Positions 8,377-17,277 of a stretch of 64,000 nt of DNA are shown piece after piece. Both the position numbers and the translations under genes were made by a program. The notes under the pieces are model-generated. The model was not told the origin of the DNA. It was given only the letters and a program-made list of their open reading frames with translations, and ran no database searches. The stretch is from Bradyrhizobium mercantei (lineage in GTDB: Bacteria; Pseudomonadota; Alphaproteobacteria; Rhizobiales; Xanthobacteraceae), in NCBI RefSeq assembly GCF_001982635.1, contig NZ_MKFI01000002.1:1210309-1274308 (forward strand), given 5' to 3'. Every line of letters begins with the position of its first letter. Within the stretch, counting starts at the first letter, position 1.

Positions 8377-9173
8377 GGCGCCGCCACGGCCCTCGCGCTG
8401 ACGTCGTCGAGCCGCCAAGGCATTTGTCCACGTTCGATCATCTCCTCGAGCACTTGCTTGTCCCTCAGAGTATCCATCGCACGCCAGAAGCTCTCATGCT
8501 TATAGGCCATCAGCTGTCCGCGTTCGATCAGCCGCTTGAACGGCTCAACAACCAGTTCGTCGCCCTCCCGGATGAAATCGAAGATCTCCTTGCGAAAGAT
8601 GAAATATCCGCCATTTATCCATATATCGGATTCCTGGCTGGCACGAAGCCGCCGCACGGCGCCTTGCTCGTCAAACTCGGCAAGATGAAAACTAACCGGC
8701 GGGTGGACGGCGATGAAGGAGGCAATCTTGCCGCTCTTCCTGAAGCGGTCGATCATGTCCGGCAGGTAGGCGTCCGTCAGACCGTCGCTGTAGTTGGCCA
8801 GGAATATGTCCTCGTCCTCGACGAGGTGACGGACCGCCATCAACCGCTGTCCGATATTGCGCCAAATTCCGGTGTCGACGAGTGAAACACGCCAGTCCGG
8901 CGGCCGCTCACCCAGGATCTCGATCTGCTTGCCGAAGTTCGAAACCAGACAATCGCTGTTTGCGGTCTGCTTGTAGTTTAGGAAGTAATCCTTGACGACG
9001 TTCGCCTTGTAGCCAAGGCAAAGAATGAAATCCCGGTGTCCGTACTGACTATAGTACTGCATAACGTGCCACAGGATCGGCTGTTGGCCGATCGGCACCA
9101 TGGGCTTCGGGACGCTCTCAGAGTATTCACGAATGCGGGTACCAAGCCCGCCGCAGAATAGGACGACTTTCAT
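8373..9173 (-). CDS. rfbF: Glucose-1-phosphate cytidylyltransferase
   Basis: 266 residues. The nucleotidyltransferase signature GGLGTRIREYSESVPKPMVPIG is at residues 8-29, followed by the branch-typical PILWHVMQYYSQYG, LCLGYKANVVKDYF and VDTGIWRNIGQRL segments. NYSDGLTD (about 127-134) carries the metal-binding Asp and WINGGYFIF the sugar site. This is the RfbF pattern, which makes CDP-glucose from CTP and glucose-1-phosphate, the entry to CDP-3,6-dideoxyhexoses and CDP-linked branched sugars. Starts inside the methyltransferase stop and ends over the deacetylase start (both ATGA). No CDP-glucose 4,6-dehydratase (RfbG) of the usual type is visible in this window. Confidence 0.92.
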   Translation of the reverse strand: MKVVLFCGGLGTRIREYSESVPKPMVPIGQQPILWHVMQYYSQYGHRDFILCLGYKANVVKDYFLNYKQTANSDCLVSNFGKQIEILGERPPDWRVSLVDTGIWRNIGQRLMAVRHLVEDEDIFLANYSDGLTDAYLPDMIDRFRKSGKIASFIAVHPPVSFHLAEFDEQGAVRRLRASQESDIWINGGYFIFRKEIFDFIREGDELVVEPFKRLIERGQLMAYKHESFWRAMDTLRDKQVLEEMIERGQMPWRLDDVSARAVAAP

Positions 9174-10465
9174 GGCGCAAAGTCCTGAGGGGAGATGACA
9201 TCAACGTCGGGGATGGGCACGATCATCTTGCATCCCCACGAGCCGACATGGCGCATTTGCTCGACGATCTCACGCTTCAGATTCCAAGGTAGGATCAGTA
9301 GGAAATCCGGCCGGACCTCATCAATCACGGATACTGGATAAATTGGGATGTGCATCCCCGGCGTATACCGCCCGTGCTTGTAGGGATTGCGATCAACTGT
9401 GAACTCGAGAAAGTCGGTGCCGATGCCGCAGTAGTTTAGCAGCGTATTGCCTTTGCCCGGCGCACCATACCCGCATATCTTAGCGCCATTCTCCCTGCAC
9501 TCGATTAGGAATGACAGAAGCTGGCGCTTCGTGCGATGGACTTGCGCGGCGAACCGCGTGTAGCTCATGATATCCTCAAATCCGATTTCCCTTTCATGGG
9601 CCAGGAGCGCGTTCACACGCGTGGACGGCTTATGTGCCGCGTCAGCGTGGCACAGATACACACGCAACGATCCGCCATGCGTGCTGAACTGCTCAACATC
9701 GAATATTCTGAGATGGTGCCGTCGGGCGAGGCGATCAATCGTGAGCAGAGAAAAGTAGGAGAAATGCTCATGGTAGATGGTATCGAACTGATTCTCGACC
9801 ATGAGCCGCTCAAGATGGGGGACTTCCAGCGTAATGACTCCTTCCGGTGCCAACAGAAGGGCCATGCCGGCCGCAAAATCATTGAGATCGGGCACCTGCG
9901 CCAGGACGTTGTTGCCGATGATGAGGTCGGCCCGCCTGCCCTCCGATACGAGACGACGTGCCAACGCAGATCCGAAAAACTCAACCAGGGTCGGTACGCC
10001 TTTTGAGCGGGCCGCTTCGGCCACATTGGCTGCAGGCTCGATTCCAACCACGGGTACACCGAGTGGAAGGAAATGCTGGAGCAGATAACCATCATTGCTC
10101 GCGATCTCGAACACTTCGCTGCCTGCTCCGAGCCCGAATCGCGCTACGACCATGTCGCAATAGCGGCGCGCATGCTCGACCCATGACGTCGAATACGACG
10201 AGAAATACGCGTACTCGCTGAAGATGTGCTCCGGCTGCACATACGCCCGGAGCTGCACCAGAAAGCACTCCCCGCAAGCCAGCGCGTGGAGCGGAAAGTA
10301 AGGCTCCATCTTGTCGATTTCGCTGGCCGGCAAGAAGCTCTCGCAGAGCGGCGACATGCCGAGGTTCACGAAAGTCGTTGCCAGCGGCGCGCCGCATAGC
10401 CGGCAGCAACCAAAGCTGGGCGCTCCACGGCGCGCGATCGTCCCTTCTTTAAGAATTGCGTGCAT
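9170..10465 (-). CDS. Sugar C-methyltransferase (zinc-binding N-terminus)
   Basis: 431 residues in the three-part layout of TylC3/NovU-like nucleotide-sugar C-methyltransferases. First comes an N-terminal zinc knuckle (CRLCG at about 21-25, and CGEC at about 64-67). Then a class I SAM fold with VFEIASNDGYLLQHF (about 118-132) and GNNVLAQVPDLNDF, followed by the substrate block YHEHFSYFSL with the expected catalytic His/Tyr pattern. A C-terminal second Rossmann-like domain with GYGAPGKGNTLLNYCG ends the protein. It should add a methyl carbon to a keto-sugar nucleotide to give a branched deoxysugar. First gene of the coupled operon with rfbF and the deacetylase. Confidence 0.9.
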   Translation of the reverse strand: MHAILKEGTIARRGAPSFGCCRLCGAPLATTFVNLGMSPLCESFLPASEIDKMEPYFPLHALACGECFLVQLRAYVQPEHIFSEYAYFSSYSTSWVEHARRYCDMVVARFGLGAGSEVFEIASNDGYLLQHFLPLGVPVVGIEPAANVAEAARSKGVPTLVEFFGSALARRLVSEGRRADLIIGNNVLAQVPDLNDFAAGMALLLAPEGVITLEVPHLERLMVENQFDTIYHEHFSYFSLLTIDRLARRHHLRIFDVEQFSTHGGSLRVYLCHADAAHKPSTRVNALLAHEREIGFEDIMSYTRFAAQVHRTKRQLLSFLIECRENGAKICGYGAPGKGNTLLNYCGIGTDFLEFTVDRNPYKHGRYTPGMHIPIYPVSVIDEVRPDFLLILPWNLKREIVEQMRHVGSWGCKMIVPIPDVDVISPQDFAP

Positions 10466-10774
10466 GGGCTCGTCCGGTTCCCGCTGAAAAACACGTCGTT
10501 AAGCCGCTCCCCGCACGAGTCTTTCTATGGGAATTTCGGCCACGCTATTTTATAATAAATACAGGTTTTAAATCAACAACTAAATGATGATGGCGATTAA
10601 AACAATCCCGAGAGCATTGATTTCTCGTCGCTATTTTCGTTCGCCCAAAAACACCGCGCCGCCACTACATCGCACGCGCCAATTGCACCCCATCTTATTT
10701 AGCTATATATATTACGGGCCCTGAATTATAATTAAATAATCAAGACAGAGCAAACGGGAAAACCGGGTGCCCCC
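10466..10774. promoter_or_regulatory. Divergent promoter region, strongly AT-rich
   Basis: 309 bases between the C-methyltransferase operon (minus) and the oxygenase gene (plus), with no gene. AT-rich tracts lie at 10545-10625 and 10690-10745. CAACAACTAA at 10574-10583 differs by one base from the CAACAATTAA repeats at 2006 and 2061, and lies at a comparable distance upstream of a minus-strand sugar operon. It probably holds promoters for both directions. Confidence 0.4.
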
Positions 10775-11725
10775 ATGAGTAACACTGTCTTCCATGACTC
10801 GAACGTTTCAGACGATATCCGTCGTCAACGCCTCTACGATGGACAGCTATTCGTCTATTCGACGCGGCCAAGCGTGATCGCTCTCGCCAAATTCGCGAGA
10901 GCGATGATCGAAGATGCTTTTGCCGGACTCGACCCCAGAACCGCGCAAAATACCATGGAGGTCGAACGTTATGCCGATCTACTCAGCAAGTTGAAGCCAC
11001 AATTCATTCATCATCCCGAATCCAAACGTCATCTTCAATCGATCATCGAGGACTTCGGATGCGATCCGGAGAAGACCTATTTCGATGTGCCTAGGATGCG
11101 CAGTTCGACGAGCGACAACTATCTCACCACGGGTATCGCGTTCGCATGGCACCCTCACCGGGACACCTGGTACTCTGCCCCAGCGTGCCAGATCAATTGG
11201 TGGCTGCCGATCTATGAGATCGAATCGGACAACGCGATGGCCTTCCACCCACGCTACTGGAGCCAGCCAGTGAGAAACAGCTCCTCCGAATACAATTATT
11301 ATGTTTGGAACAAGCTGCATCGCGGAGAAAGCGTTGCAAAGCTGATTAAGAATGACCCACGCCCGCTGCCGCGCGCTACTGAACCACTCGAGTTGGATCC
11401 GCAACTGCGACTCATTTGCCCTGTAGGCGGCCTGATACTGTTCTCCGCTGCGCAAATGCACTCAAGCGTGCCCAACACGTCGGGCGTCACTCGCTTCAGT
11501 ATCGACTTCCGGACCGTTCATCTAGATGACGCCGCCACAAGGCACGGCGCGCCAAACATCGATTCAGCCTGCAGCGGCACCGTCATGCGCGACTATCTCC
11601 GTTGCTCGGACTTGTCAGGAATACCCGAGGAGGTCATTTCGCTCTATGACGATGGCACCGAGAGCGGCGGAGAGCTGCTCTATGTGCCGAAGCCCGCCCG
11701 CGAAGAGAATCCACAGGCTTCGTAG
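10775..11725 (+). CDS. Fe(II)/2-oxoglutarate oxygenase-like protein (phytanoyl-CoA dioxygenase-type fold)
   Basis: 316 residues. WHPHRDTW gives an H128-x-D130 pair, followed about 100 residues later by H229 (AQMHSSVPN) and R240 (VTRFSIDFR). This H-x-D...H...R layout is that of the iron and 2-oxoglutarate sites of phytanoyl-CoA dioxygenase-like enzymes. Hydrophobic strand INWWLPIYEIESDNAMAFHP between them fits the double-stranded beta helix. It would hydroxylate or otherwise oxidise a small molecule, perhaps a sugar intermediate, in the cytoplasm. First of a plus-strand run with an SDR, an RmlC-like epimerase and a glycosidase fragment. The fold is inferred from motifs; the substrate is unknown. 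Confidence 0.75.
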   Translation: MSNTVFHDSNVSDDIRRQRLYDGQLFVYSTRPSVIALAKFARAMIEDAFAGLDPRTAQNTMEVERYADLLSKLKPQFIHHPESKRHLQSIIEDFGCDPEKTYFDVPRMRSSTSDNYLTTGIAFAWHPHRDTWYSAPACQINWWLPIYEIESDNAMAFHPRYWSQPVRNSSSEYNYYVWNKLHRGESVAKLIKNDPRPLPRATEPLELDPQLRLICPVGGLILFSAAQMHSSVPNTSGVTRFSIDFRTVHLDDAATRHGAPNIDSACSGTVMRDYLRCSDLSGIPEEVISLYDDGTESGGELLYVPKPAREENPQAS

Positions 11726-11839
11726 AGACAGCGGATATTCCACTCCGCCAGCCGAAGCCGAGCCCTTGCGATCGGCGCTCCAGCCGATAGTTGGTCGGTT
11801 TCGGCATATTGAGTTTCTTAACCGCCGGACGATCCGACG

Positions 11840-12562
11840 ATGAGCAGAGAATGGAAAGCGGCGATCACCGGTGCCAGTTCCAGAATCGGCACGGCGATAG
11901 CCGCCGCGATCGCTTCTGAAGGCAGCTCTGTCTGTCTAATTGGTCGCGATCTGGCGCGGTTAGAGGCTGTAGCCGGTCTGTCATCCGCGACCGCTCGGGC
12001 GGTGTTAGTGCATGAGGCAGATCTAAATGTCGATGGCGCCGTCAAGGAACTGGGGCAACGCCTCAGGGACGAATTCGGGGCACTCGACGTCTTGGTCCAC
12101 TGCGCTGGGGCCTTCACGACCGGAAGTGTCGAGAAAACGCCGGTGCAACAACTCGACTTGCTCTATCGGATGAATGTCCGAATGCCATTCTTGCTTACAC
12201 AGGAATTACTACCGCTTCTCAAAGCCCGACAAGGTCAGATTGTGTTTGTCAATTCGTCCCAAGGCCTTCACCCCAAGGCCAATAGCGGACCGTTCGCGGC
12301 AACTCAGCACGCGTTGAAAGCGATCACTGATAGTCTGCGCCAAGAAATCAATGTTGACGGGATCCGAGTGCTGAGCATCTATCCGGGACGCACCGCGACC
12401 CCAAGAATGAAGGCGCTCTACAAAATTGAGCACCGGAGCTATCAGCCGGAGCTGCTACTTCAGGCAGAGGATATAGCTAAGGTCGTACTAAACTCGTTGC
12501 TCCTGCCGCGTACAGCAGAAGTTACAAATGTAGAAATTCGCCCGCATTTCAAACCGTACTAG
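11840..12562 (+). CDS. SDR-family protein lacking the catalytic Tyr and Lys
   Basis: 240 residues of the classical short-chain dehydrogenase fold: TGASSRIG (10-17) at the nucleotide site, an NAG-like HCAG (87-90), VNSSQG with the catalytic-position serine (139-140), and YPGRTATP after the active site. Where the family has Y-x-x-x-K, this protein reads FAATQ (152-156), so both catalytic residues are replaced (Tyr to Phe, Lys to Gln). The neighbouring H-A-L-K-A-I-T-D-S-L-R is well conserved, so the alignment is secure. It may be a non-catalytic binding or regulatory SDR, or one early in decay. Lies 114 bp after the oxygenase and 84 bp before the RmlC-like gene, probably one transcript. Confidence 0.85.
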   Translation: MSREWKAAITGASSRIGTAIAAAIASEGSSVCLIGRDLARLEAVAGLSSATARAVLVHEADLNVDGAVKELGQRLRDEFGALDVLVHCAGAFTTGSVEKTPVQQLDLLYRMNVRMPFLLTQELLPLLKARQGQIVFVNSSQGLHPKANSGPFAATQHALKAITDSLRQEINVDGIRVLSIYPGRTATPRMKALYKIEHRSYQPELLLQAEDIAKVVLNSLLLPRTAEVTNVEIRPHFKPY

Positions 12563-12646
12563 GAACGCGACTTCATCGGAATAAGCGGAATGCTCGAGGT
12601 CGAACAAACGCGAACCGAGAGCTCCGATAATTCTCGGGGCTAGAGA

Positions 12647-13186
12647 ATGGAATTTCGTTCAACAAACCTTGCCGGCGCCTACCTGGTTCAACTCGAGCCG
12701 CTGCATGATCACCGAGGGTTCTTTGCTCGCACGTTTTGTGTCGAAGAGTTCGCAACCCACGGACTTGAAATCGGATATCCGCAGCACAGTATCTCGTATT
12801 CAGCGCGCAAGGGGACTCTGCGCGGGATGCACCATCAGCGCGATCCACATCGAGAAGCAACACTCGTGCGCTGTACAAAGGGTGTCATTCTTGACGTCAT
12901 AGTCGATATCAGACCGGATTCATCGACCTTTTGTCGTTGGCAGAAATTTGAGCTCTCGTCTGCGAACGGCCACCAGCTCTACATTCCAAAAGGCTTCGCC
13001 CACGGCTTTCAAACCCTCTGCGATGACGTTGAAGTGAGCTACCTGATCTCCACACCCTACGAGCCAGGATCTGCTGACGGCATTCGCTACGATGATCCGG
13101 CGCTTGGAATCGAATGGCCGTTGCCGATCATGGAAATTTCCGAAAAAGATCTGCATTGGCCTCCATTTGCCCACTCGGTTCTTTGA
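12647..13186 (+). CDS. dTDP-4-dehydrorhamnose 3,5-epimerase-like protein (RmlC/RfbC family)
   Basis: 179 residues, the usual RmlC length. DHRGFFARTFC (21-31), the GTLRGMHHQ block (about 57-65) with its substrate-binding Arg and His, and LYIPKGFAHGFQTL (about 112-125) are all present and mark the cupin core. The DIRPDSSTF segment matches the beta strand with the catalytic region. RmlC epimerises C3 and C5 of a 4-keto-6-deoxy sugar nucleotide. No rmlA/B/D genes are nearby, while a CDP-glucose synthase is, so the true substrate may be CDP-linked. Plus-strand run with the oxygenase and SDR. Confidence 0.9.
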   Translation: MEFRSTNLAGAYLVQLEPLHDHRGFFARTFCVEEFATHGLEIGYPQHSISYSARKGTLRGMHHQRDPHREATLVRCTKGVILDVIVDIRPDSSTFCRWQKFELSSANGHQLYIPKGFAHGFQTLCDDVEVSYLISTPYEPGSADGIRYDDPALGIEWPLPIMEISEKDLHWPPFAHSVL

Positions 13187-13303
13187 GAGCACTGAACCTT
13201 CGAGCTACCGGGAGATGACCGACACCGCCGCATTCGTACCACCCGCCGACGCACGGCGACGGGCGTTTTCAGTTCTGCGTGGCCGGAGCAATGCGCGAAG
13301 CGG

Positions 13304-14056
13304 ATGCGCACGCAAGCTAGGGCCCTTCTCGTGGCTTGCGCGCTGCCGGCGTTCGGCGTCGACGTTCTCGCGCTTGATCTTTCGACGAAACATGATCCGA
13401 GCACAACTGCAAGCGCTCTCACGACCAACCCAGCCTTTCCACTCAAGGTCAGTGCAAACAATCGCTGCCTGGTCGACCGAGATGGCGCCCCGTTCCTCAT
13501 GGCTGGCGATTCTCCGCAAAGTCTCATCGGCAATTTATCCGAAGACGAAGCGGCGGCGTACGTTGCCAACCGGGAGACGTACGGGATCAACGCTCTTTGG
13601 ATAAATCTGCTGTGCAATGCTGGCAGCGGATGCGGGTCCGACGGCGCCACCGCGGACGGCCTTGTCCTGTTTACGGTGCCGGGCAATCTCTCAACTCCAA
13701 ATCCGGCTTATTTTTTTCGGCGCGCCGAAGATGTGATCCGTCTTGCTGACAAGCGTGGGATGGTCGTGATCCTCGACCCTATCGAGACCGTCGGGTGCCT
13801 GGGTACTCTGAGGGCAAATGGCGTTACGAACGCATACGGATATGGCCAATACCTCGGCAACCGCTATCGAGACGTTCCGAACACCATCTGGATGCACGGC
13901 AACGATTTCCAATCCAGTCAAGACAGCGATGACCGTTCGCTGGTGCAGGTTGTCGCACGGGGAATCCGGGATGCGAACCCGAACCACCTCCACGCGGTGG
14001 AGCTCAATTTCCTGACGAGCGGGTCGCTGGAACGCAGTCTCCCCCGGATTGGCTGA
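13304..14056 (+). pseudogene. DUF4038-type glycoside hydrolase, C-terminally truncated
   Basis: 250 residues starting with a possible signal peptide (MRTQARALLVACALPAFG) and then the family's usual opening: FPLKVSANNRCLVDRDGAPFLMAGDSPQSLI-type sequence (about 45-76), GINALWINLLC (about 100-110), TPNPAYFFRRAEDVIRLADKRGMVVILDP (about 130-160) and GQYLGNRYRDVPNTIWMHGND (about 180-200). Family members are TIM-barrel hydrolases of about 450 residues. This one stops after HAVELNFLTSGSL, with the second half of the barrel missing. The last 53 bases overlap the tail of the minus-strand DUF4910 gene, so a deletion or rearrangement near 14.03 kb cut both. Unlikely to be active. Confidence 0.75.
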
Positions 14057-15386
14057 CTTTTTTCTCGCTGGCCTCGTCCATCGTGAGAAGGCCATGATCT
14101 TGCAGCACGAGCGCCGTCCTTCGGATCATTGAGAACGGCAACTGCGCCTTTTCTGCAATGTCCAGGAGCGAATGCTGTCCGTCGGAAAGATTCAAGACCC
14201 ACAACATCGCCATGTTGGCGGCCGCAGCGTCCTTGTCTCCGCCAATGATCCCATATAGCCGCCGTCGGCCCAGTTGTGGTTCGCATCTGGCCACCATGTT
14301 GCGGTACACCGCATCGTTCTCCACGACCTCAATTGCCGAGGCGATCAGGTGGTAAGAAAGAGCCAGATGGTCTGCGCCGATGAAATCGAGATTATCGGCC
14401 GAGGTGTGATATTGCGGGATTTGGCCAAACTGGCTGCGCTGAAAGAGACCGACCGGCAGATTGAAACCCGGCGAGCAAAACTGACGCTCGTCATAACCGT
14501 AGGGAGAAAATTCGAGAATCGCGGGTGTTAGCCCGCAATGCCGAAGGCAGTGAGTGAGTACCCTATCGATCTTGGCATCGCCTCGCCTGCTCTTCTTGTA
14601 TGTTGGACCCCCTCCGTCTCCGACCATAGACACAACGAGTCCATGCTTGATGTGCCTCACGTGATCCTCATTACGAGCGAGCCAAGTGATCGCACCGATC
14701 GTACCCGGTGCAAACAGGAATCGGTAACTGTATCGCGTTCGGAAGCCCGCCATCCGCTTCGCAAGATGCGTGAGCAGCGCGACACCCGAACAGTTGTCGT
14801 TGGCGAGCGAGGGGTGGCATACATGGGCCGAAAGTAGAAACTCATCCTCGATTTCGCCCCTATGCAGATACTCCCCATATGTCAGGTGTCCGTCTGCAAG
14901 GGTCGAGTCGATGACCACCTCGTAGGTTTCGTCTGCGAGCCCCTCCAACAGACGGTGAGGCATGCAGAATGCCCAGTTCTCGGCGTAGTACGACGTTCGA
15001 TAGGGGATGAGGTCGGGCTGATCCGGCAACGTGTAGACGTGCTGCTTTAGCTCTTCCAGCGAGATTCGCTGTCGCACAGGCACGCTATAGCTCATGATGT
15101 GCAGGTTTGATCGAGCGAGGTCGAGGATTTTTTCGCCCCGCTCGTTCCTAATATACGCGTCGCGAATATTCCACTCGCGCGGAATGCCCCAATCGAAGAC
15201 TTGCGTCCCGGTCGGCACCTCGTGCACCTCAAGCTTGATGTGCTCGCCTATCGCGCGTAGCGTCTCCCGGACTCCATGGCCGGTGATACTGCGGCAAATC
15301 GGATATATCTCCGCGACAAAGGCGAGGATTTCCTCACCGATGTCCGCGGTGACGAGTTGCTCAAAGAGATATTGCCCATCATTCAT
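14004..15386 (-). CDS. DUF4910 aminopeptidase-like protein
   Basis: 460 residues. It shows the zinc-aminopeptidase (M28-like) pattern of DUF4910 proteins: SAHVCHPSLANDNCSG (about 185-200) with H and D ligands, GTIGAITWL, YDERQFCSPG (about 300) and YHTSADNLDF (about 326-335) with the last His. The N-terminal 90 residues match the accessory domain usual in the family, and the C-terminal 60-80 resemble a winged helix (LLDIAEKAQLPFSMIRRTALVLQDHGLL). Such genes recur in capsule/LPS loci without a proven role. It lies 6 bp after the epimerase, one operon. The last 16 residues run into the truncated DUF4038 gene and may be replaced sequence. Confidence 0.82.
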   Translation of the reverse strand: MNDGQYLFEQLVTADIGEEILAFVAEIYPICRSITGHGVRETLRAIGEHIKLEVHEVPTGTQVFDWGIPREWNIRDAYIRNERGEKILDLARSNLHIMSYSVPVRQRISLEELKQHVYTLPDQPDLIPYRTSYYAENWAFCMPHRLLEGLADETYEVVIDSTLADGHLTYGEYLHRGEIEDEFLLSAHVCHPSLANDNCSGVALLTHLAKRMAGFRTRYSYRFLFAPGTIGAITWLARNEDHVRHIKHGLVVSMVGDGGGPTYKKSRRGDAKIDRVLTHCLRHCGLTPAILEFSPYGYDERQFCSPGFNLPVGLFQRSQFGQIPQYHTSADNLDFIGADHLALSYHLIASAIEVVENDAVYRNMVARCEPQLGRRRLYGIIGGDKDAAAANMAMLWVLNLSDGQHSLLDIAEKAQLPFSMIRRTALVLQDHGLLTMDEASEKKVSQSGGDCVPATRSSGN

Positions 15387-15392
15387 GACAAT

Positions 15393-16445
15393 TCATGACG
15401 CCGCCTGCCGCTGCAGCTGCGAGTGGCGCAACTTGGGATCAAGAATGCCTTCAGCCAGCAACTTGCTGATGTGGGCGATGCGCTGGTACCGCGGGCCTTC
15501 AAATTCCCCCAACGTCAACCCGGATGAACGATAGGCCTTGTAAAGCTGCTCGGCACCCCCGCGCGCGTCCCACTGCGGCTTGAATTCCGGCAGTCTCGTG
15601 CGGATCTTTTCGAAACTCACCCGATACGATCGCTTGTCGGGACCGGCATCATCCGCAAACTCGATTGTGCAATTGGGCACGACGCTCGCAACGATCTCGG
15701 CTAGGTCGCGAATGCGATAGTTGTGGGCGGTCTGCCCCACATTGAAGGCCTCATTGAATACCCGCTCTGCGGGTGCTTCGAGCGCAGCTATGAAGGCGCG
15801 GGAGATATCCTCAATGTGCACGATCGGACGCCACGGCGTGCCGTCCGACTTCAAATGAATTTTTCCGATCGTAAAGGCCCAAGCGACAAGGTTGTTCAAG
15901 ACAATATCGAAACGCTGCCGCGGCGACAACCCGTAGGCTGTTGCGGGCCGCAAATACACGGGACAGAAACCGTCGCCAGCCAAACGAGAGATGTCGCGTT
16001 CGGACATCACTTTCGACTCGCCGTAGGCCGTCACGGGATTGAGCGCGCCAGTCTCATCAATCATGTCCTCGCCGGCTTGACCATAGTTGCTGCAGGATGA
16101 GGCAAGCACAAACCGGCGGACGCCCGCTCTCTTCGCCAGTTCAGCTATCCGCGCGCTGGCTTGGTGATTGATCTCGTCGGTAAGATTCGCGTCGAGATCG
16201 CCAAGCGGATCATTCGAAAGCGCCGCCAAATGCAGAACTGCATCGAAACCGATAAGGTCGGTGGCCTCGACGTCCCTAACATCCTTGCGGATCGTCGGTA
16301 CCTCGCAAATTTTGCCGCCCGCGAGATAGGTGCAGCGGGAATATAGATCGCTGTCGAGTCCAGTCACTTTATGACCTGCCTCGACCAGCATGGGTGTCAA
16401 AACAGTACCGATGTAACCAAAGTGTCCAGTGACAAGAACGCGCAT
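15393..16445 (-). CDS. NAD-dependent sugar epimerase/dehydratase (extended SDR)
   Basis: 350 residues from ATG 16445, chosen because GGAGAA lies six bases upstream and the Rossmann strand [13 protein letters not shown] starts there; the frame is open to 16493. The glycine motif is TGHFGYIG (6-13), the serine block [10 protein letters not shown] is at about 120-129, and the catalytic YGESK at about 149-153. [15 protein letters not shown] and HIEDISRAF are standard for the NDP-sugar epimerase family. Acts on a nucleotide sugar in the cytoplasm. Context with rfbF and an RmlC-like protein suggests a CDP-linked substrate, unproven. Confidence 0.87.
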   Translation of the reverse strand: MRVLVTGHFGYIGTVLTPMLVEAGHKVTGLDSDLYSRCTYLAGGKICEVPTIRKDVRDVEATDLIGFDAVLHLAALSNDPLGDLDANLTDEINHQASARIAELAKRAGVRRFVLASSCSNYGQAGEDMIDETGALNPVTAYGESKVMSERDISRLAGDGFCPVYLRPATAYGLSPRQRFDIVLNNLVAWAFTIGKIHLKSDGTPWRPIVHIEDISRAFIAALEAPAERVFNEAFNVGQTAHNYRIRDLAEIVASVVPNCTIEFADDAGPDKRSYRVSFEKIRTRLPEFKPQWDARGGAEQLYKAYRSSGLTLGEFEGPRYQRIAHISKLLAEGILDPKLRHSQLQRQAAS

Positions 16446-17277
16446 GAGTGTTCTCCGGGCTAATTGGCAGATATGACGACGAGCAGTGCTCATTGCCTGC
16501 TACGAGCGGCTTCGGAAACGCGTGTGACACTGGCACGCCCACGATGTTCGGTCGCGCCACGCCGTTTGACCGGGCTGGCGTTTGTTCCGCGTGCGCGCCC
16601 CCCCGACTTTAAAATCCGCACAAATGCTCGACGCGCCGCATCGCTAGGACATACAAAGCCTTTTCCAGCATCTGATCCATTCCATTGGATTTTGCGTCGG
16701 CCGAGCCTCGCCATTTTAATTTTGAGCATTTGGCACATTTATCCGACATATCAAATTTAAATGCAACACGACCCGAGCCAGAATGTCAGTTTGGATTGGG
16801 CCGATCATCGTGCGGCTGGCGCGGGTGGAAGTCCGAGATCAACTGGCTGGGCGGGCGACCTGACACTTTGGAGAGAGGTTCTGCAAACTGATGGTAGCCG
16901 CCAACGTCGTCCCTCTCTGCTGTCGGCTATCTCCGCCTCGTCCTCGCCTGGCTGAGGATGCTCTTGCGCCTAATCCTGATCGCCATGTCGACCTGGGTCG
17001 ACCTCCAAACGGCGATCAAATCGGCTTCTTGACGCACGATTAAATCAACCAACCTTCATTTAATTTGGACAACCATCATTTTATCCGATATATTTCTTGA
17101 TGACAGACCTCGGCCGGGACTTAATTGGTGCTTACCGGACCCTATGCTGTTGACGCGGGCGGCAGCGCCATTTTGCGTGTGTCGATGTTCGCAACGCAGC
17201 AAGGCGGTGGTTTAGGAGCCGTCGACCCCGACAAGGTCTCGGCCATTGCGGCGCGCATGGGCGCGGGAGAACCATTG
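16446..17277. other. Intergenic stretch with no convincing gene
   Basis: About 830 bases between the minus-strand epimerase and the plus-strand chain-length ATPase. Short open frames at 16464-16760 and 16761-16955 have no ribosome site and no protein-like composition. Composition switches from GC-rich to AT-rich twice (16700-16770, 17030-17100). The last AT-rich part holds a pair of direct repeats reported separately. An N-terminal extension of the next gene to 17125 is possible. Confidence 0.5.
17050..17084 (+). promoter_or_regulatory. Paired 15-bp direct repeats, candidate operator
   Basis: CAACCTTCATTTAAT at 17050-17064 and CAACCATCATTTTAT at 17070-17084: 13 of 15 bases identical, start to start exactly 20 bp, about two helical turns. 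They lie upstream of the chain-length/kinase gene in an otherwise AT-rich leader. This is the expected geometry of a dimeric regulator's tandem sites. The regulator is unknown. Confidence 0.5.

Noticed and set aside
7723..16445. Assigning the sugar pathway to bradyrhizose or another named branched sugar
   Set aside because: The genes fit a CDP-linked, C-methylated sugar but no gene specific to a named product can be recognised.
16464..16955. Two small plus-strand open frames before the chain-length gene
   Set aside because: No ribosome site, stop-start mixed composition, no recognisable motif.
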